Below are positions 9,441-22,090 of a stretch of DNA of 64,000 nucleotides, in pieces (the stretch's first letter is position 1; the number at the start of each line of letters is the position of its first letter). The position numbers and the translations under genes were made by a program. The stretch is taken from the NCBI RefSeq assembly GCF_004359215.1, contig NC_090625.1, positions 1,950,404 to 2,014,403 on the forward strand, given 5' to 3'. The DNA is from Bremia lactucae (Eukaryota > Oomycota > Peronosporomycetes > Peronosporales > Peronosporaceae). The notes under the pieces were generated by a model, which worked only from the letters and a program-made list of their open reading frames with translations, searched no databases and was not told the DNA's origin.

Positions 9441-10227
9441 TCGTTCGCGTCGTTGGTAACTTCGACGCGTGATGAGCATGAACCAGAAATGGTTTTGCTC
9501 GTGCGGGTCCATCCCCATTCCTTAAACTAGAGGATCCCTCTAATTGGGTGGGTATGCGTGAATGACGCAAGCCATTCCGGAAGAATGGTGTATGTGTTGT
9601 AGACGCATGCACCAAATTATTGATGGCGAATTCGACGATCCGTAAAAACTCGCTCCAATTCGGATACGATTGGACGTAACCTCGAAGTATATCTTCGAGG
9701 ACGCAATCTACGCGTTCTGTCTGACCATCTGTCTCTGGATGATCAGAAGTTGGCATAGTCAGCCGTGTTTCGAAAGATCGGAACACGGATTGCCAAAATT
9801 CCGCCGTGAACCGTGGATCTCTATCCGAGACCAGTTCACGGGGTAACCCATGGAGTTTGAATACCGTGTCGATATAGGCACGGGCACAGCCCGGAGCCGT
9901 AATCGACTCTGGTACTGCAGCAAGATGTACCATTTTGCTGAATCTGTCTACAAAAACAAGGATTCCAATATTTTTGTGATCGTCTTCAGGAAATCCGAAG
10001 ACGAAGTCTATATATACGGACTGCCAACACTCTGCCGGAAGTGGTAGAGGCTGAAGAGGTGCACGGGATGAAGGGCTAGGCTTCAACCGTCGACATACCT
10101 CGCAAGCACGAATGTACTTGCGCACGAACTGATACTGGCGGGGCCAGTAAAAGTCGCGACTTACTGTGAGGTAAGTCTTCTCACGTCCACGATGTCCACT
10201 TTTTGGAGCATCGTGACACTCGTACAT
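9304..10227 (-). pseudogene. G1 integrase core
   Basis: The frame starts with the zinc-binding HHCC module (CHDAPKSGHRGREKTYL, then CEVCRRLKP). The catalytic core follows: YIDFVFGFPEDD (first Asp), LVSDRDPRFTAEFWQS (second Asp) and DGQTERVDCVLEDILR (Glu). It is recognisable to about TPFFRNGLRHSRIP. After about 9480 the reading is unrelated because the adjoining DNA is inverted. The DDE residues are intact, but the C-terminal domain is lost from this frame. Confidence 0.85.
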
Positions 10228-10444
10228 GATGCGTTAGCGCAAATCATTGTGAGTTGGGACGATGACACGGGGGGTGTCGCCGGCAACGGCTGTGTAATAC
10301 AATAAGCCGTTGCGTGTTGTGTATCGATCGGATGACGATCGATATAAAGCCGGTGAATCTTTAAAAGATTTATCGGATTGATTCATTAGATGATCCATTA
10401 AACGCAAAAGGTCCTTATCTTCTACGTAGGCTTTCTTTACGTCA

Positions 10445-10933
10445 TTAAATAAGGTTGATCGTCCTTTTTAAGAGACAAGAGAGATGAACTGTCATCTCGC
10501 CATAATTGCAGGAGTCCTTGTGCAAGTACGCCGCTAATCCAAGGAGCTTTCTAAGTCCCTTGACATCGACTGGAACTGGCCAGTCGGTAATTGCCTTGAT
10601 CTTTTCGGGATCAGGGCGCACGCCGTGTTTACCGACGATGCACCCAAGAAGTGGTATTTTTGCTTGCAGCGAATGTACGCTTCTTGAGATTTGCGTACAA
10701 CTTATGCTTTCGCATAAGTGTAAGAACCTGACGAACGTGAATTTATGAACTACCACGTCCGTCTTTCCGTCCATGGCCCGGCCATGGACGAATACATCGT
10801 CAAAATAACTCGTTGCGAATCCTCGCACCGGTCTCAACAGATTTGTTACGCATTTGTTGAATGTTGCAGGGGCGTTACTAAGCCCCTGTGGCATTATTAG
10901 CCATTCCCAGAGCATCCCACTGGGAGTGCTCAC
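10445..10933 (-). pseudogene. G1 reverse transcriptase fragment
   Basis: The frame reads MLWEWLIMPQGLSNAPATFN, then the active site YFDDVFVHGR, then LLGCIVGKHGVRPDPEKI and LRKLLGLAAYLHKD. These are the standard palm and thumb motifs of Ty3/Gypsy RT. The upstream fingers (IFCLWI.RMGF) lie in other frames at about 10934-11100. The RNase H region between here and the integrase is mostly missing or degraded. Confidence 0.85.
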
Positions 10934-11101
10934 TGCTGCGTACGGATGTCCCGTTCACGCATCAGGATCTGATAAAACCCATCCTTCAGATCCATAGACA
11001 AAAGATGGTACTCTTAGACAAACCATCAATGATTACGTCTTTTCTAGGTATCGGCGTTAGAGCCGGTACCGTTGCAGCATTCAGTTTGTTGAATGCGTGC
11101 A

Positions 11102-11878
11102 CTATCCGCCACCTTCATGTGGCCTATGCAGACAGAAGGTCGGAGAGCTATGTGGGAAGGTTGACTCCCTTATATGGCCCACTTTTAATCGATCGATAAA
11201 GAATTTATCGATCGCAAGTACTTGTTCATGAGGCAGTGGCCACTGCTTCATGACACAGTACTTCGAGCCCGGTTTGAGCTCGATCTCATGTCGAGTGCCT
11301 TTATCCTTAGGCAACTCGCATGGAACTGTTTCACGGAATATATCCCTGAATTCAATCAAATCCTCATAATCTTTATACGAAGGATCTGTCTTGAGTGACT
11401 CCCAGAATTGAGTAGTATATCTCTCAATCCGAGTCTTCACATCGAGGACACTTTCGTCCATCGATGAGCTGCTGAGAACCATTTCATTCTCTGCAAAAAT
11501 TTCCGCTGACCGTATATCGGTTACGTATTCGTCCTCTGTGATGAGTAAGCAGATCTGCTTGATTCTCCCACTATGCAGATCTTTCAAGAACCGCTTGGGT
11601 TCTAAGGTTGAAAATTGAGTTATCTCCGAAGTTAACATCGAAGACGCATACAGATCAAGAGTATAAGCACCTACTCTTGATCCGTCAGCACTACACTCAT
11701 GAGCGTAGTATCCTACCTTTTTACAGCGATTGCATTTCTGCAATCGCTTTTGTTCGAAAAGCGAGGTTTCTCGCTTTCGACATAAGAGAGGTCCATAGGT
11801 TCTGGACCTCCCAGTTCGTGTCGTCTTGGAGGATGATATGATGACGAAATTCCTGTTCCTCAACGATTGCTTCTTCAT
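11102..11878 (-). pseudogene. G1 zinc knuckle and RT N-terminal region
   Basis: It contains a CCHC knuckle (CNRCKKVGYYAHEC) near residue 49. After a linker comes DKGTRHEIELKPGSKYC and KQWPLPHEQVLAIDKFF, then IRESTFPHSSPTFC, which is the entry into RT. The aspartic protease normally found between them (DSG/DTG and an ILGMxWL flap) is not visible. Either it was deleted or it diverged beyond recognition. Confidence 0.75.
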
Positions 11879-12648
11879 AAAGTATCCAGTTCCAAGCGGA
11901 ACAGGTGGGTCTTTACGGGACCATCTGTAAGACCTTGCATGAACGCTGTAATTAACGTGTGTTCATGAGCTGGATTGTTCGTGATACAACTCGCTAAAAG
12001 TCGTATGTGCTGGGCATAAGCGTGAACATCACGCTTGCCTTGCTTAAGTTTCAGAAGCTCTGAACGAGCTCTGAACTCAGCCCTTGGTGGCTCAAACGTC
12101 TGTTTGAGTCGGGTTTTAAAAACCTCTAGCGACCCAAAAACATATGGGTCGCGTAACTTAAGGCCCAATGCCCAAGTTTTGGCACGACCTGCCAGATTTG
12201 ATTGAGCGAATGCGATTTGCATTTGCTCGTCGATAATGTGACGTGCCCTTATGGCATCGTCTAATTCGACAAACCATCTAAAAAGGGAGTCTTCTTCGAC
12301 TCCCCTATATTTTGAGATGTCAATCTTTAGAGTTTCGGGACGACGCGTTTGCGTCATCCCAGGTACAGGGGTCTGTACCTGTTGTAATCTCAACAGTTCC
12401 GCCTGTTGAGAGCCTTGCTGATTCAGCAAGGCTACTTTTTCCTTCATCTCGTCAAGTTCATGTTGTATGAACTTGGCGACGGTTGAATGGAGGGCATCTC
12501 TGTCTAAGTTGGACAGTAATGCCAGGATTGCATCGTTTCCTACGGTCGAACTCATTCGTTCAACCGCACTCCTTTCTATGTCACTTAGAAAGGAGTAGCT
12601 ATCACGCAAAACGTGATGCGTATTCCCACTATCATCTAACTTTGACAT
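11875..12648 (-). pseudogene. G1 gag
   Basis: A 257-residue frame of the retrotransposon gag type. An N-terminal helical part (DAILALLSNLDRDALHSTVA) is followed by RRPETLKIDISKYRG, FRWFVELDDAIRARHI, AQSNLAGRAKTWALGL, ELLKLKQGKRDVHAYAQHIR and ITAFMQGLTDGPVKTHLFRL. It ends prematurely at TGA 11877-11875. The expected continuation (PPRR..GGPEPMDLSYVESE) is in shifted frames of the next segment. A second copy is at 23270. Confidence 0.85.
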
Positions 12649-12698
12649 GTTAGATGATGGAACTGTGTTCCTCGGACGGACTACAAAGTGCTACCAGG

Positions 12699-13132
12699 TG
12701 TAACGGGGCACTACGACTTGTACAGCTTCAGTACAAGTCCACTTCCCACTGCCTCAGTGCGAGTGATGCCTCACGTCACTTCACGTACACTAGTACGTGC
12801 AGAGGATGTCTCCTCTTTAAAACACTTGCTTTAAAGAGGGTTATTTAAAAACAGTAATAATTAAGTTCTTCTTGTCTATCTACTTAATACTAACTTAATT
12901 ATAACTAATACAAAACATGTACTAAAAGTCTTATCTGACTTTCTTTTTGCGCGCGTCCAGCGCTGACTGGACCTCGGAGAAAGTAGATGTAATGGTCTAT
13001 ATCTACCAATAAAGAAGCTTTAAGAATATTACCATGTAAAGTTATATTCTCCAAATATTATCTTCCTTTTAGATAATATATTAGCTAACAACCTTTAAGT
13101 GTTAATTTCATGTAACGATACACCCCGTTATA
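12699..13132 (-). repeat. G1 LTR, right (5' LTR)
   Basis: 434 bp, starting TGTAACGGGG and ending CCCGTTATA next to the target duplication. It is the 5' LTR of the minus-strand element. Confidence 0.88.
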
Positions 13133-14349
13133 CCTACTCAAAGAGGGCAGGCCACACAGGACAAATACGCAACGGAATTAATCGTAACGGAGTAAGAGAT
13201 GTTTCAAGCATTCGTAGAAGACATGGCAGCCTCGACAATGACAGGGGAAGTAGATGTGTGGCGGACAACCCTGCAGGTTCTATTCACGAGGGCATATACG
13301 CAGCAATTCCGAAGCAAAGAGATGCCATCCCTGTCACCCGCCTACGTTTTCCAACGTTCTAAGGGGTGAAACTAAGCAGCTTTATTAAATTATTCGAACA
13401 AGTATTAGTTCATAACAATAGGTCATTTCAAGAATGAACGAACCTCGTAACACGGATCACCAAAATGCTGCTCACCACTAAGTGGGCATTTACGGAGATT
13501 ATACGCAAACTCACCAGTCAAATACAAGTGGGCCCAGACGCCAGTGCTCAATCAGTGGACCAAAATCCTCAAGCGAGATACAATCAAAGCACCGGGGACT
13601 ACAACGACCAACAATAAACATGTGTACGAAGACTTTATTTTTAATCCAGCAAAGTACAGTAGCGAGTAAACCACACGACCCAAAGACCTCTGTACCGCGG
13701 AAGGGCCATGGTCGGAAAGGAACTTCATTCGGGAAGGTACAGGTGATGAATGAAAGATCATTGCTGGACTAGTAGAAGGTAACGTAGCTTGTCGACGCCT
13801 ACCCGCATTCGTCAAACAGGTGATGAAGAACCAGGGGAGATTACGACTGCACAGCACTATCCGAGCTAAAGTTGAAGGGGAATTCGTATTGCAACTCGAC
13901 AGAAATCACAGCGTACGAACGAGTCGCCAGAGTACTAAGGCCATTACCGAGACAATTTTAAGATCAGCGGACTTAGCACGGATAAATCTTCAGGAGCTAC
14001 ATCAGATGCTACGTCAGACAGAGCCCATCAGTTACGACCACGTTTCCAAGACCATTTCTTCACGAGGGAAACAGCCCAGAGACACAAGTACGTCCAAGTG
14101 CCGTATCGCGGAGAGAGAGATCGGCTACAAAATGCCCAGCAGGTAAGCAAAGGGTCAGTCTGGCAACGCCAACAAAACGGATCCGACGCTAGTGCGGGGA
14201 GACGAGTGGAGTTTACGGTCCAGCTGCACAACCTAACGCGCTTTGATGACATTTGGGAGAATCGCAGCGTATCTTCCTGATAAAATCTCAGTTGATTTCG
14301 ACTTTGAGGATATGAATACGAACACACCAGATTCGAGAACTTTAGTAAT

Positions 14350-15084
14350 CTAGAGCTTAACGTTTAAACTAGCGGGGTGCCCAACTCTCTTTGACGGGAA
14401 AGTACGAATTCTGTGGTTTGGCACAGTAATTATCGTCAAATACCCTAACGCCGGATTTCGGCTATAATGTCTACAATGCGAGAACATAGGACATAATATG
14501 ACCCGATGCACTTCACAGATGATGAAACTGTGCGGACCGGAAGCACTAGTGGTACAGTAGGACGATATCAGCGAATTAGAGGATCTAGCAAAGCCCATCT
14601 TCAGTCTGGCTGACATCAAACGACAGCCAATCAAAGACTGAAATTGCAGCAGGAGGCAGAAGCAGCAGTTCAAGCAGCAGTAACGCCGAGCCCCGTGGGA
14701 AGCAAAGTCAGACTTGAACAATGTACTAAGACAACAGCGACGCCCAAGGTACACAGTGCCCCAGCAGCTGAACAGGGAATTAAACTTCGTCATGTACAAC
14801 CCGACCCAGAACCAATATTAAAACAACCCTGGATCCAGACTTCAATGCCGGGTGGCCGCACTTTATGGACGCATGAGCCGTTCAATATCAACAAGAGTAA
14901 ACCCAGCACAGGCACATATCAGGTTCTGGGAGACGAGGATGAAGGACCAACGGAGCATAATACCGGACCCGATCAGGAGGAAGGTAAGCAATTGGAATTA
15001 ATGGACCTCACGAATGAGGCACTAGAAGAAAAGAAACCCATCCGAGATGCACTCGGTGACAAGGAGAGAAAAATTATGCCTTAG
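14350..15084 (+). pseudogene. LINE ORF1-like region with zinc knuckle
   Basis: A CCHC knuckle, CLQCENIGHNMTRC, is encoded at about 14468-14509. After stops, a Gln/Ala- and acid-rich frame follows at 14644-15084 (QQEAEAAVQAAV, EEGKQLELMDLTNEALEEKK). This fits a nucleic-acid-binding ORF1. The assignment rests on the knuckle and on the endonuclease downstream. Confidence 0.55.
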
Positions 15085-15597
15085 GACGCGGGAAAGCACC
15101 GCAACCCAATAACCATGTCCTGCTCACGCATAAACGAAAAGAAAAAGGGACATATCGGGATCTGGCTCAAGCGATGGATACAACTCAGAGGACTAAGCTG
15201 TCCCTAGGAGCACGGTCTGACTCTGAACCGACATGCATCTCTGACCTGAAATGTCAAGTCGGAGCCCAAGCAGTGATTACACCAGCAACTGGAAACTGTA
15301 TGGCTATGGCACTCGTGCCGGCGTAGTGGATGCACCATTTGACAGTCAAAACAGGGCATTAGAACCCCTGACGGCCAGCATCAAGAGAGGCATTTAATTT
15401 CTGGTCTTCTAAACCTCGAGAACTAAATGGCTCACGACCATCGTGTACATGCGTTAGTTAACACCCTCAGAGGATGGATCGGAATGACCAGAAAAGACTC
15501 AGCCAGACAGATGCGTTGGTTTATCGAAGACTATGCAAATAGCTCGTCCGACCGAACGGTAGATGTTAGTGATGATACCTGAGGCGCCAGCGATACT

Positions 15598-16440
15598 ATG
15601 GGAATGGCGGCCAATTTACTCCCGTTGGATAAAACCACAACGCCTTATGCTCAGACCATTATCCATAATGGTTCTAACATAGAGGATTCGGAGCCTAAAG
15701 CCCCGCCGACGACACGTAAACGTACTCAGTCGGTGTCACAAGCCAGTCATTTTGAAAGTGGCTATGTGACGGGTGGCATATCACCGATGCCCCCTCCATC
15801 TAAGTGGCCTCGTTTAAGCGGGCCAAGAGCGTCTCCTAGAGCGCGCTCTTGTAGGCGCTCATAATTATTATGGCATCTTTAAATCATGGAAGGCTCAGGG
15901 AAAATCGCTTGGGCGTATATTCCCGATCCCAATCGTGTTGCGTTCAAATGAAACGCCCGACCAATACGAGGCAGATTTAACGCGCCGCATTCATCCGCAT
16001 TCCGATGCGATGAAACAGCGGTCACAGCGAATTCATTTCACCCGCTTGCGTGTGAAAGAAAGCATGGGTGGTACTGTACCCCTTGTTTTTCTCACAACGC
16101 TGCTTCTGCTAGTCCATTTGAGACTAGCGAAGAGGCCTCAGCTGGTGCTCCTTTTCATAGGCAGCCAACAAGCCGGGCACGTCAATTCGTAGGTTATCGA
16201 TCGGTGCCCAAGAGTCAAAACTCTTCGGGTAACCTCTGCATTGGACGAGGATGTGATACATTTGCCTCACACCCTCACGGAGCGGTGGGCAAGCAACCTT
16301 TTAACAAGGAAGCGTTCATTCCCACCCGCATCCATCAGTGCAGGCGGCGCCCGATAGGAGTGGCGATCCCGCCCACCTAATCGCGGCTGCCTAACCTTCG
16401 TCCGTTCAGTCGCAGGCGTCAAGCGCTGCCATACGACGAT
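15598..16440 (+). pseudogene. Gypsy-related fragment inserted in the LINE
   Basis: A frame at 15598-15864 (KAPPTTRKRTQSVSQASHF) continues with shifts into PFETSEEASAGAP, GYRSVPKSQNSSGNL and RIHQCRR. The part 16062-16440 aligns by eye with 40695-41060. It also carries short inverted repeats (CGCAT..ATGCG), like the Gypsy DNA and unlike the surrounding LINE. Confidence 0.6.
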
Positions 16441-18291
16441 TCAGCGTGATATCTATGTGGTACACCGAAACCTAAACACCGTCCAAATGGAACTGCCGCA
16501 GGTATACTCCAACTGCAGTGACAAGAAACTGAAAAGTCATTGAGTCCGCCACGTACCACCCGCTCTCTATTGCGAACATGTTGGACGAAGTCACGATAGC
16601 GAAAATCGAACCTACCCAATTCCTGGTCCGGTTTGGTGAAGACACTATTCCGCGTTTATCCATTGAGGGAAGAAAGTCACATTGCCTGATCTGGAAAATG
16701 GGGATGACCAGAAAGACGCTCCACAGCGAGAGCAAATTCAAGAAGATGAGCTCGTAGACCACAAAGCCTACGGTCCAGCAGACCGCACGCCATCAGACCG
16801 GATAAAACTGTAGACGAATTGTGGAGCAGACTCGACGACGACTGCGTCCATCATACGCCTCAACAGGAAATTTACCGATTGCACACGACTCAAGACCCCA
16901 TGAAGTACAGATAGCTTATCACCTTCCTCGCCTCCTCAGTGACATCACTTTCGCTTCAGGAGCAACAAAGCTTAACATACGATGTCCAGGTTGCAGCGTC
17001 CGACGAAGCGAAACGACTTCTTATGCAAAAGTATCAGATTTCGAGACCTGCACTGCAACTGTGGAAGACCCAACTGCGACCTGAAGACATCGAAGCACTC
17101 AATCCAGATATACTCAGTGGTCTAGAGGCACAAGCGTCACAAGACAGCGAGCCATCAGCTGGAAGTGTACTAGTCCGAGTAATCTATCCTGCCAGGATGA
17201 TTCAGTACGGGAAACCGGTTTAGTGGCCCCGTCAACCAATAAAAACAGGCGCACCGCCAGGCAGGCAGCCACAGAATCGCGAGCACCTCCTGCGCCCCCA
17301 ACGACGCCGCCAGCATTAGAAGTCGGAGAGCCAGCGCGAGTTAAAAACGAGGTCACGAACTTAACCTGGGCGTCCGTATTAACACCGGATGTATGGTAAG
17401 AAACTAAACACAACGCCGCGACTCTGAAAAGGCAAGAGTGACCAAGTTACGAAGCAACTAACGTACGATAACCATGACAAGTACAGACTTGGTAGAGGCG
17501 TGGGCTGCCCTAAAAACTAGTGGCCGTACCCAGCACAAACTCCCTTCCCGATAGTACATAGGATCACCGAATAATGGACACAATTTGCGCGACAGGCTCC
17601 GGAGCACCTCCTCTGGCACGTAAAACGGTTCTTCTTCTCGGGTCAGGTTTTGCAAATATTGGAGGAATCTGTATTTATAAAATGGACCACCCGAAACCGG
17701 TGTGAGTGTCTAACCAATGGCCTTGAAAAAGTCCTACACCGGGAGGGGCTAATAAGGTGGATAGCTCATACTCTTCATCGGGACAGTCATGCGCACTTAG
17801 CACCTTGAGATGACAATGAGGACGGCTGGCAGCACATGAGGGAGATTGATTACAGTGGCGTCGATCTAGTAAAACTCTGTGATCCAAGAGAATAAAATCG
17901 ACTGAGCCAACACATAATATGCTCCCAGATCTTTGATCACGAGATAGCGGCCATGGCCGGCGGGGGGGGGGGGCTACAATGACATCTACGTCGGAGAAAT
18001 TCCGAGCGCACATCCAGCTTATTCGGGTCAACGTCGAATTTAACAAGGCGTTTTACGATGAGACGCATCGCGCGGCCTGACTGCATGTTGCAAGGTTCTT
18101 CTCGACTGGAGTATAACCAGCAGAGGAGCAACTTGAGCTTGCTAGTTAAGGGCAGATTACAGGCTCAGCTTTTACAACAGCTCTACCGTACTAATATCAC
18201 CAAGGCAGATGCGTTCGAAACACACCGGGTGCTACAAGATCAACAGAACAGAACCGAGATCATACCAACTTAACAAGCAGCGGACAGAAGG

Positions 18292-19100
18292 ATGATCACG
18301 CAAAATGTTTTCGGTGTCAGGAATAATACGCGATTAGGGTGGATGACAGCTTGGCGAAGAAGGCCGGTACGAAAGCGACCGTTAGCCTGGTGTCCTCAAG
18401 AGACACACGTGGCAACGACAGAGGAAGCAGAGGAACTACGAACGATATTACGAGGGTTATGGGGCATGTGGAAAAACACGTCACCTGATCAGCTATTGTA
18501 TTGGAGCACAGGGTTTAGCATTTTAGCGGAAGTGGCGATTTTGTTAACGCCTGATGATGCGAGTAAAACAACAAGCTGGAACGAGTCGATGTAGACCATA
18601 AGGACGATAGAAGTGAAAATCGCAGACACGACCATCCTTAATATCTAAGCATCGAATGTCAGAAGGGAACGAAATGATCTTTTCGCCGGGCTGCACTCCT
18701 GGAGCTTTCCTCAGGCGAACATGGTATTGCTGGGGGACTTTAATAGCGTCCAAAGTCCGCAATTTGATCGCATCGGAGGGCAGAACGGCGAGTAGACCAG
18801 AAGGACCCGGCATTAGGCCGTCTACTCATAACTCACAAGCTGACGGATGCACGCTTGTTGGGCGAGAACGCCGATGAAGAGACAACCGGTGATCGGGTGC
18901 GTCACTTTACTTACTGGACAAGAGAGACGGTTAGTAAGTTATACAGGTTTTATGTTCCAAAGGAGTAGATACCCAAGTGCTTAAGGTGTCGACTACAACA
19001 CCACCGCAATACTCGGATCACCAAGCTGTCACATTATTCGGGACCTGTCTCAAGAACCAGTACGGCCACCTCCCACAAGGATATCGTACTCGATCATAAC
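18292..19100 (+). pseudogene. LINE endonuclease domain
   Basis: Fragments in several frames give the exonuclease-endonuclease-phosphatase motifs of L1-type LINEs: LLYWSTGFSILAEVAILLTP, then VLLGDFNSVQSPQFDRIGG (18722-18780, the GDFN motif), then KLYRFYVPKE and YSDHQAVTLFG (about 19010-19045, the SDH motif). Such enzymes nick the target DNA for target-primed reverse transcription. Stops and shifts make the copy inactive. Confidence 0.75.
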
Positions 19101-19575
19101 GAACAGGGTGGACCGAGTGCTTGAGGAACTGCTGGACGACATGGATGGTATGGAAATTGGACGATGAACGACAACAAGAACGTGGGATGCCGATGTGGCG
19201 AAATGCAGGAAACGTATCACCAGTGTCAATCGAAAAGAGCGCCAGCGGCAGAATCGTTTCAAACACAAAGAACTTCGTAAAGAGACAAGACGGATTTATA
19301 CGCGAAGGCAATGGTTAGTGCCAATATAAAGGAAATCAGGACCAAACGATGGTACAGGAAGGAAATCAGCTACGGCGGCCAACAGAACGCTTACGATGGT
19401 CCTATAAAAGAGTTCCAACTAGGAACGTGACCAGAAAGTGACCAAAGTTCGTGCACGATATGTGAACCAGTTTACGCGAACGATGCCAACAGCCGACAAG
19501 TTCGCCTCGGAATGGGCAACAATCCTGGGGAAATGTCACCGCACAGTATCGGACAAGGACCTCGCAGAGGAAAAT

Positions 19576-22090
19576 TCAACAGTTTGTGTCCATACCAACG
19601 AAGCAGCGGGTTATCGAGGACGCTACCCGAGAACCTGTCCAGACCTGGTAAGCTTTTAATTCATGATTATGGTCCCATAGCTGCGCGAATGTTTGGTTTG
19701 CCGCTGCTTGCTGCCACAAATCTTTAGCGACTTTGGCTGCGAATCGCTCTATGACTAGTCGTAAGGGCCTTGCGAGCTCCTTCTTGCTCTCGCTGACTGC
19801 CTGACGCCCTATGACTGTCCTAATCTTGGTGTTTTCTGTTAGTTCTGGTACGTTCCAGGGGAAATGGTGGAGCTGCGGGTGTGCTTCAAAGAACACTCCT
19901 TCCATTTTCAAGCCTTTCACTATTCGTTTCTGATCCTGATCTTAGCTGTCTTTAGTTCAGGAATCGGCTTTTGAAATTTTCAATGTATCTCATCTGCTTC
20001 TTGATGCAGAGTCACCTTATCTTCTGGTACGTTCGGTTTCTGCCGTTACCTGCCCTCCACGTGTCCGTCCCCTCAAAAGGACCATTCAAAATCTTTGACG
20101 AAGCTTGGCGCGTGCCGCAGTACAAGTTCCGGCTTTATCCATCGTGGATTCGACCGAAAGAGTCGGTGATGATAAGAGCAGAGCCGTCGCTCAGCCTCAG
20201 AGCTCCCGGGGCAAGTGCCGGCTATTGTTGGTGGTTCCTGCTGGAAACTAGAATGTAAATTCCATGGCTCCTATCCGGTGGATGTTAATGTCGACTGGAC
20301 AATTCGATTGTACTTTCGACAGTCCAGCATGTCCCCTTTCTCATCGCGTAACCAGGGATTTGCGTGCCATTGGAATGTTGACCAGAATATGTTGAGAACT
20401 GGGAGGTATTCATTTGAAACGGTTGGTCTAGCTGGGAAAGGACGGTGATATGAGAGAGCCCATTCGTCTTCCTCCCACCAACTGGCTGCGTCCTTGGTGA
20501 GGACTTCAAAGTGCGTATTAAGCCTCTCAGAGCATTTCCTTGCTCACCTGTTGGTCTGAACCACCCCCAAGTTCTTGCTGGAGGAGCTGTCCCGGGAAGC
20601 GTTTGGCTTGACTTCTCTTGTCGGGTTGTTTGTGCGATAAAGTCGTCCTGCCGCATTCTCTGGTACTCGGAACGTCCATATTTCCAGGCTCTGGAGTAAG
20701 TTGTCTGGTATTCGAATCAACCACTGTTGTGCATATTTTAGCCTCTGGGTCTTATTTGCCCTGACACGGCTGCCAGGTCGACCCCTCCCGCTTTACGAGG
20801 TGCTACCAAGAGACCAGGATTGATCTTATGTCGCCTTTTCTCCGTGGATGTGGCGTGGGCCCATAGGAAATTCTTGTATAGATTGTGTAGTTCTTTCGCA
20901 GCCCATGGAGGTAACTCGAATACGGTAACCGTTAATATATTTGACGGGAGGACAATGATTATGAGAGCCAGTAACCGGTTTTCGAAAGTTGTCGCTACTT
21001 TTGTCGCCGTTAGGGGGTCGTCGTTGGATCTTCTGTATGCGAAGTGCCCAGTTTTTGTTGGCAATCTCGCCCGTCCCTACTTCGTAGCCAAGGCAGCGTG
21101 TCGTGTCCGTCGGTTGTACGACTTTTATTCCTTCGTATGTCCTTTGAGTGACTGACTGTTGAGTAAAAGTAGTTTACTCTTGGTGGGTTGTGCATGTAGC
21201 CCTGAAAGGCTGTCTAATCGGCATACAATCTCCAATGTCCGTGCCACTTGAGAGGCTCGGTCGAGGAAGACTGTAGATTTATCCATAAATGCTGAAAAGA
21301 GGTATGTTGATGACATTGTCTCTGGAATGCGTATCTCTTGTAATTGTCGGTCTTGCTTGAGCGTGAGCCCGAGTATTTCCACTACCAATAAAAATAAAAG
21401 CGGGGCGAGAGAGCAACCTTGTCGAATGCCCGAGCGGACCTGGGTTGCTGTGGAGAGTTTGCCGTTAACTAGACAAACTTGTTTGTGTCCCCGTGTGCAT
21501 CCTCTGTACTAGCTCCACGAATGAGTCGTCGAAGCCAATTGTCTAAGTGCTTCATATAGAAACTCGCGGTCGACTGTATCGTATGCTTTCTGAAAGTCTA
21601 ACAACATGATGCACCGGCTGGCTGCTGCTGAGGTTTTGGGATCCGTGTTTGCAGTTAAAAGCTGGGCCATCATCATCATTATCGTTATCTGGATTCGTCT
21701 GCCATTGACGAACCCTTCTTAAGAATCACTGATAATCCTTGGTAGTATGGTTTGAACTCGTGCTGCGAGAACTATGGCAGATATCTTGTAGCTCGTCTGT
21801 AATAGCGAGATGGTCGATAGTCCATTGCATCATTGCATCATTTGAGTCTCCGTTTTTTCGCAACGGTATGATCAACGCCTCCAGAAATGATGGCGGCAAC
21901 CGGGCTCCTTTAGGAGTTGGTTGCAGACAGTGAACAGGGCGGGTACCATGAGCGCCGCAGTGTCCTTAAAGAAGTCATTGTTTAGTCCATCTTGCCCAGC
22001 CGCGTTATGTCGACTCAATTGGGTCACTGCATTCACACTCCTGTTTCCGTAATTCGCTGAAGCAGATGGGTGCGACAAGACAACTCAACC
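19576..22090 (-). pseudogene. LINE reverse transcriptase, inverted
   Basis: Reading the minus strand from 22078: AVTQLSRHNAAGQDGLNNDF (RT motif 1-2 region), then [20 protein letters not shown] after the degraded YxDD site. LGYEVGTGEIANKNWALRI and FELPPWAAKELHNLYKNFLW (about 20900) follow, and finally a frame at 19920-19576. The order and motifs match a LINE RT and its C-terminal extension. The endonuclease of the same element is on the opposite strand, so this block has been inverted. Confidence 0.75.

Larger units (their letters stand above)
6816..13132 (-). mobile_element. Ty3/Gypsy retrotransposon G1, full-length insertion
   Basis: Two similar LTRs in the same orientation (6816-7269 and 12699-13132) with inverted ends TGTAACGGG..CCCGTTA flank gag, RT and integrase on the minus strand. 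A 5-bp target duplication confirms the borders. Order on the minus strand is gag (12648-11875), zinc knuckle and linker (11878-11102), RT (10933-10445), integrase (10227-9480), an inverted block (about 8640-9460) and a chromodomain (8621-8400). No Asp-Ser/Thr-Gly protease motif is visible between the knuckle and RT. Frameshifts break gag and pol, so the copy is dead. Confidence 0.9.

Noticed and set aside
11875..11878. ATGA overlap of gag stop and next start as a stop-restart signal
   Set aside because: Gag-homologous sequence continues past this point in shifted frames, so the stop is a decay mutation and the overlap is chance.
17956..17972. Long G-run as a regulatory G-quadruplex
   Set aside because: It is a single homopolymer in decayed LINE sequence, more likely slippage or sequencing noise.
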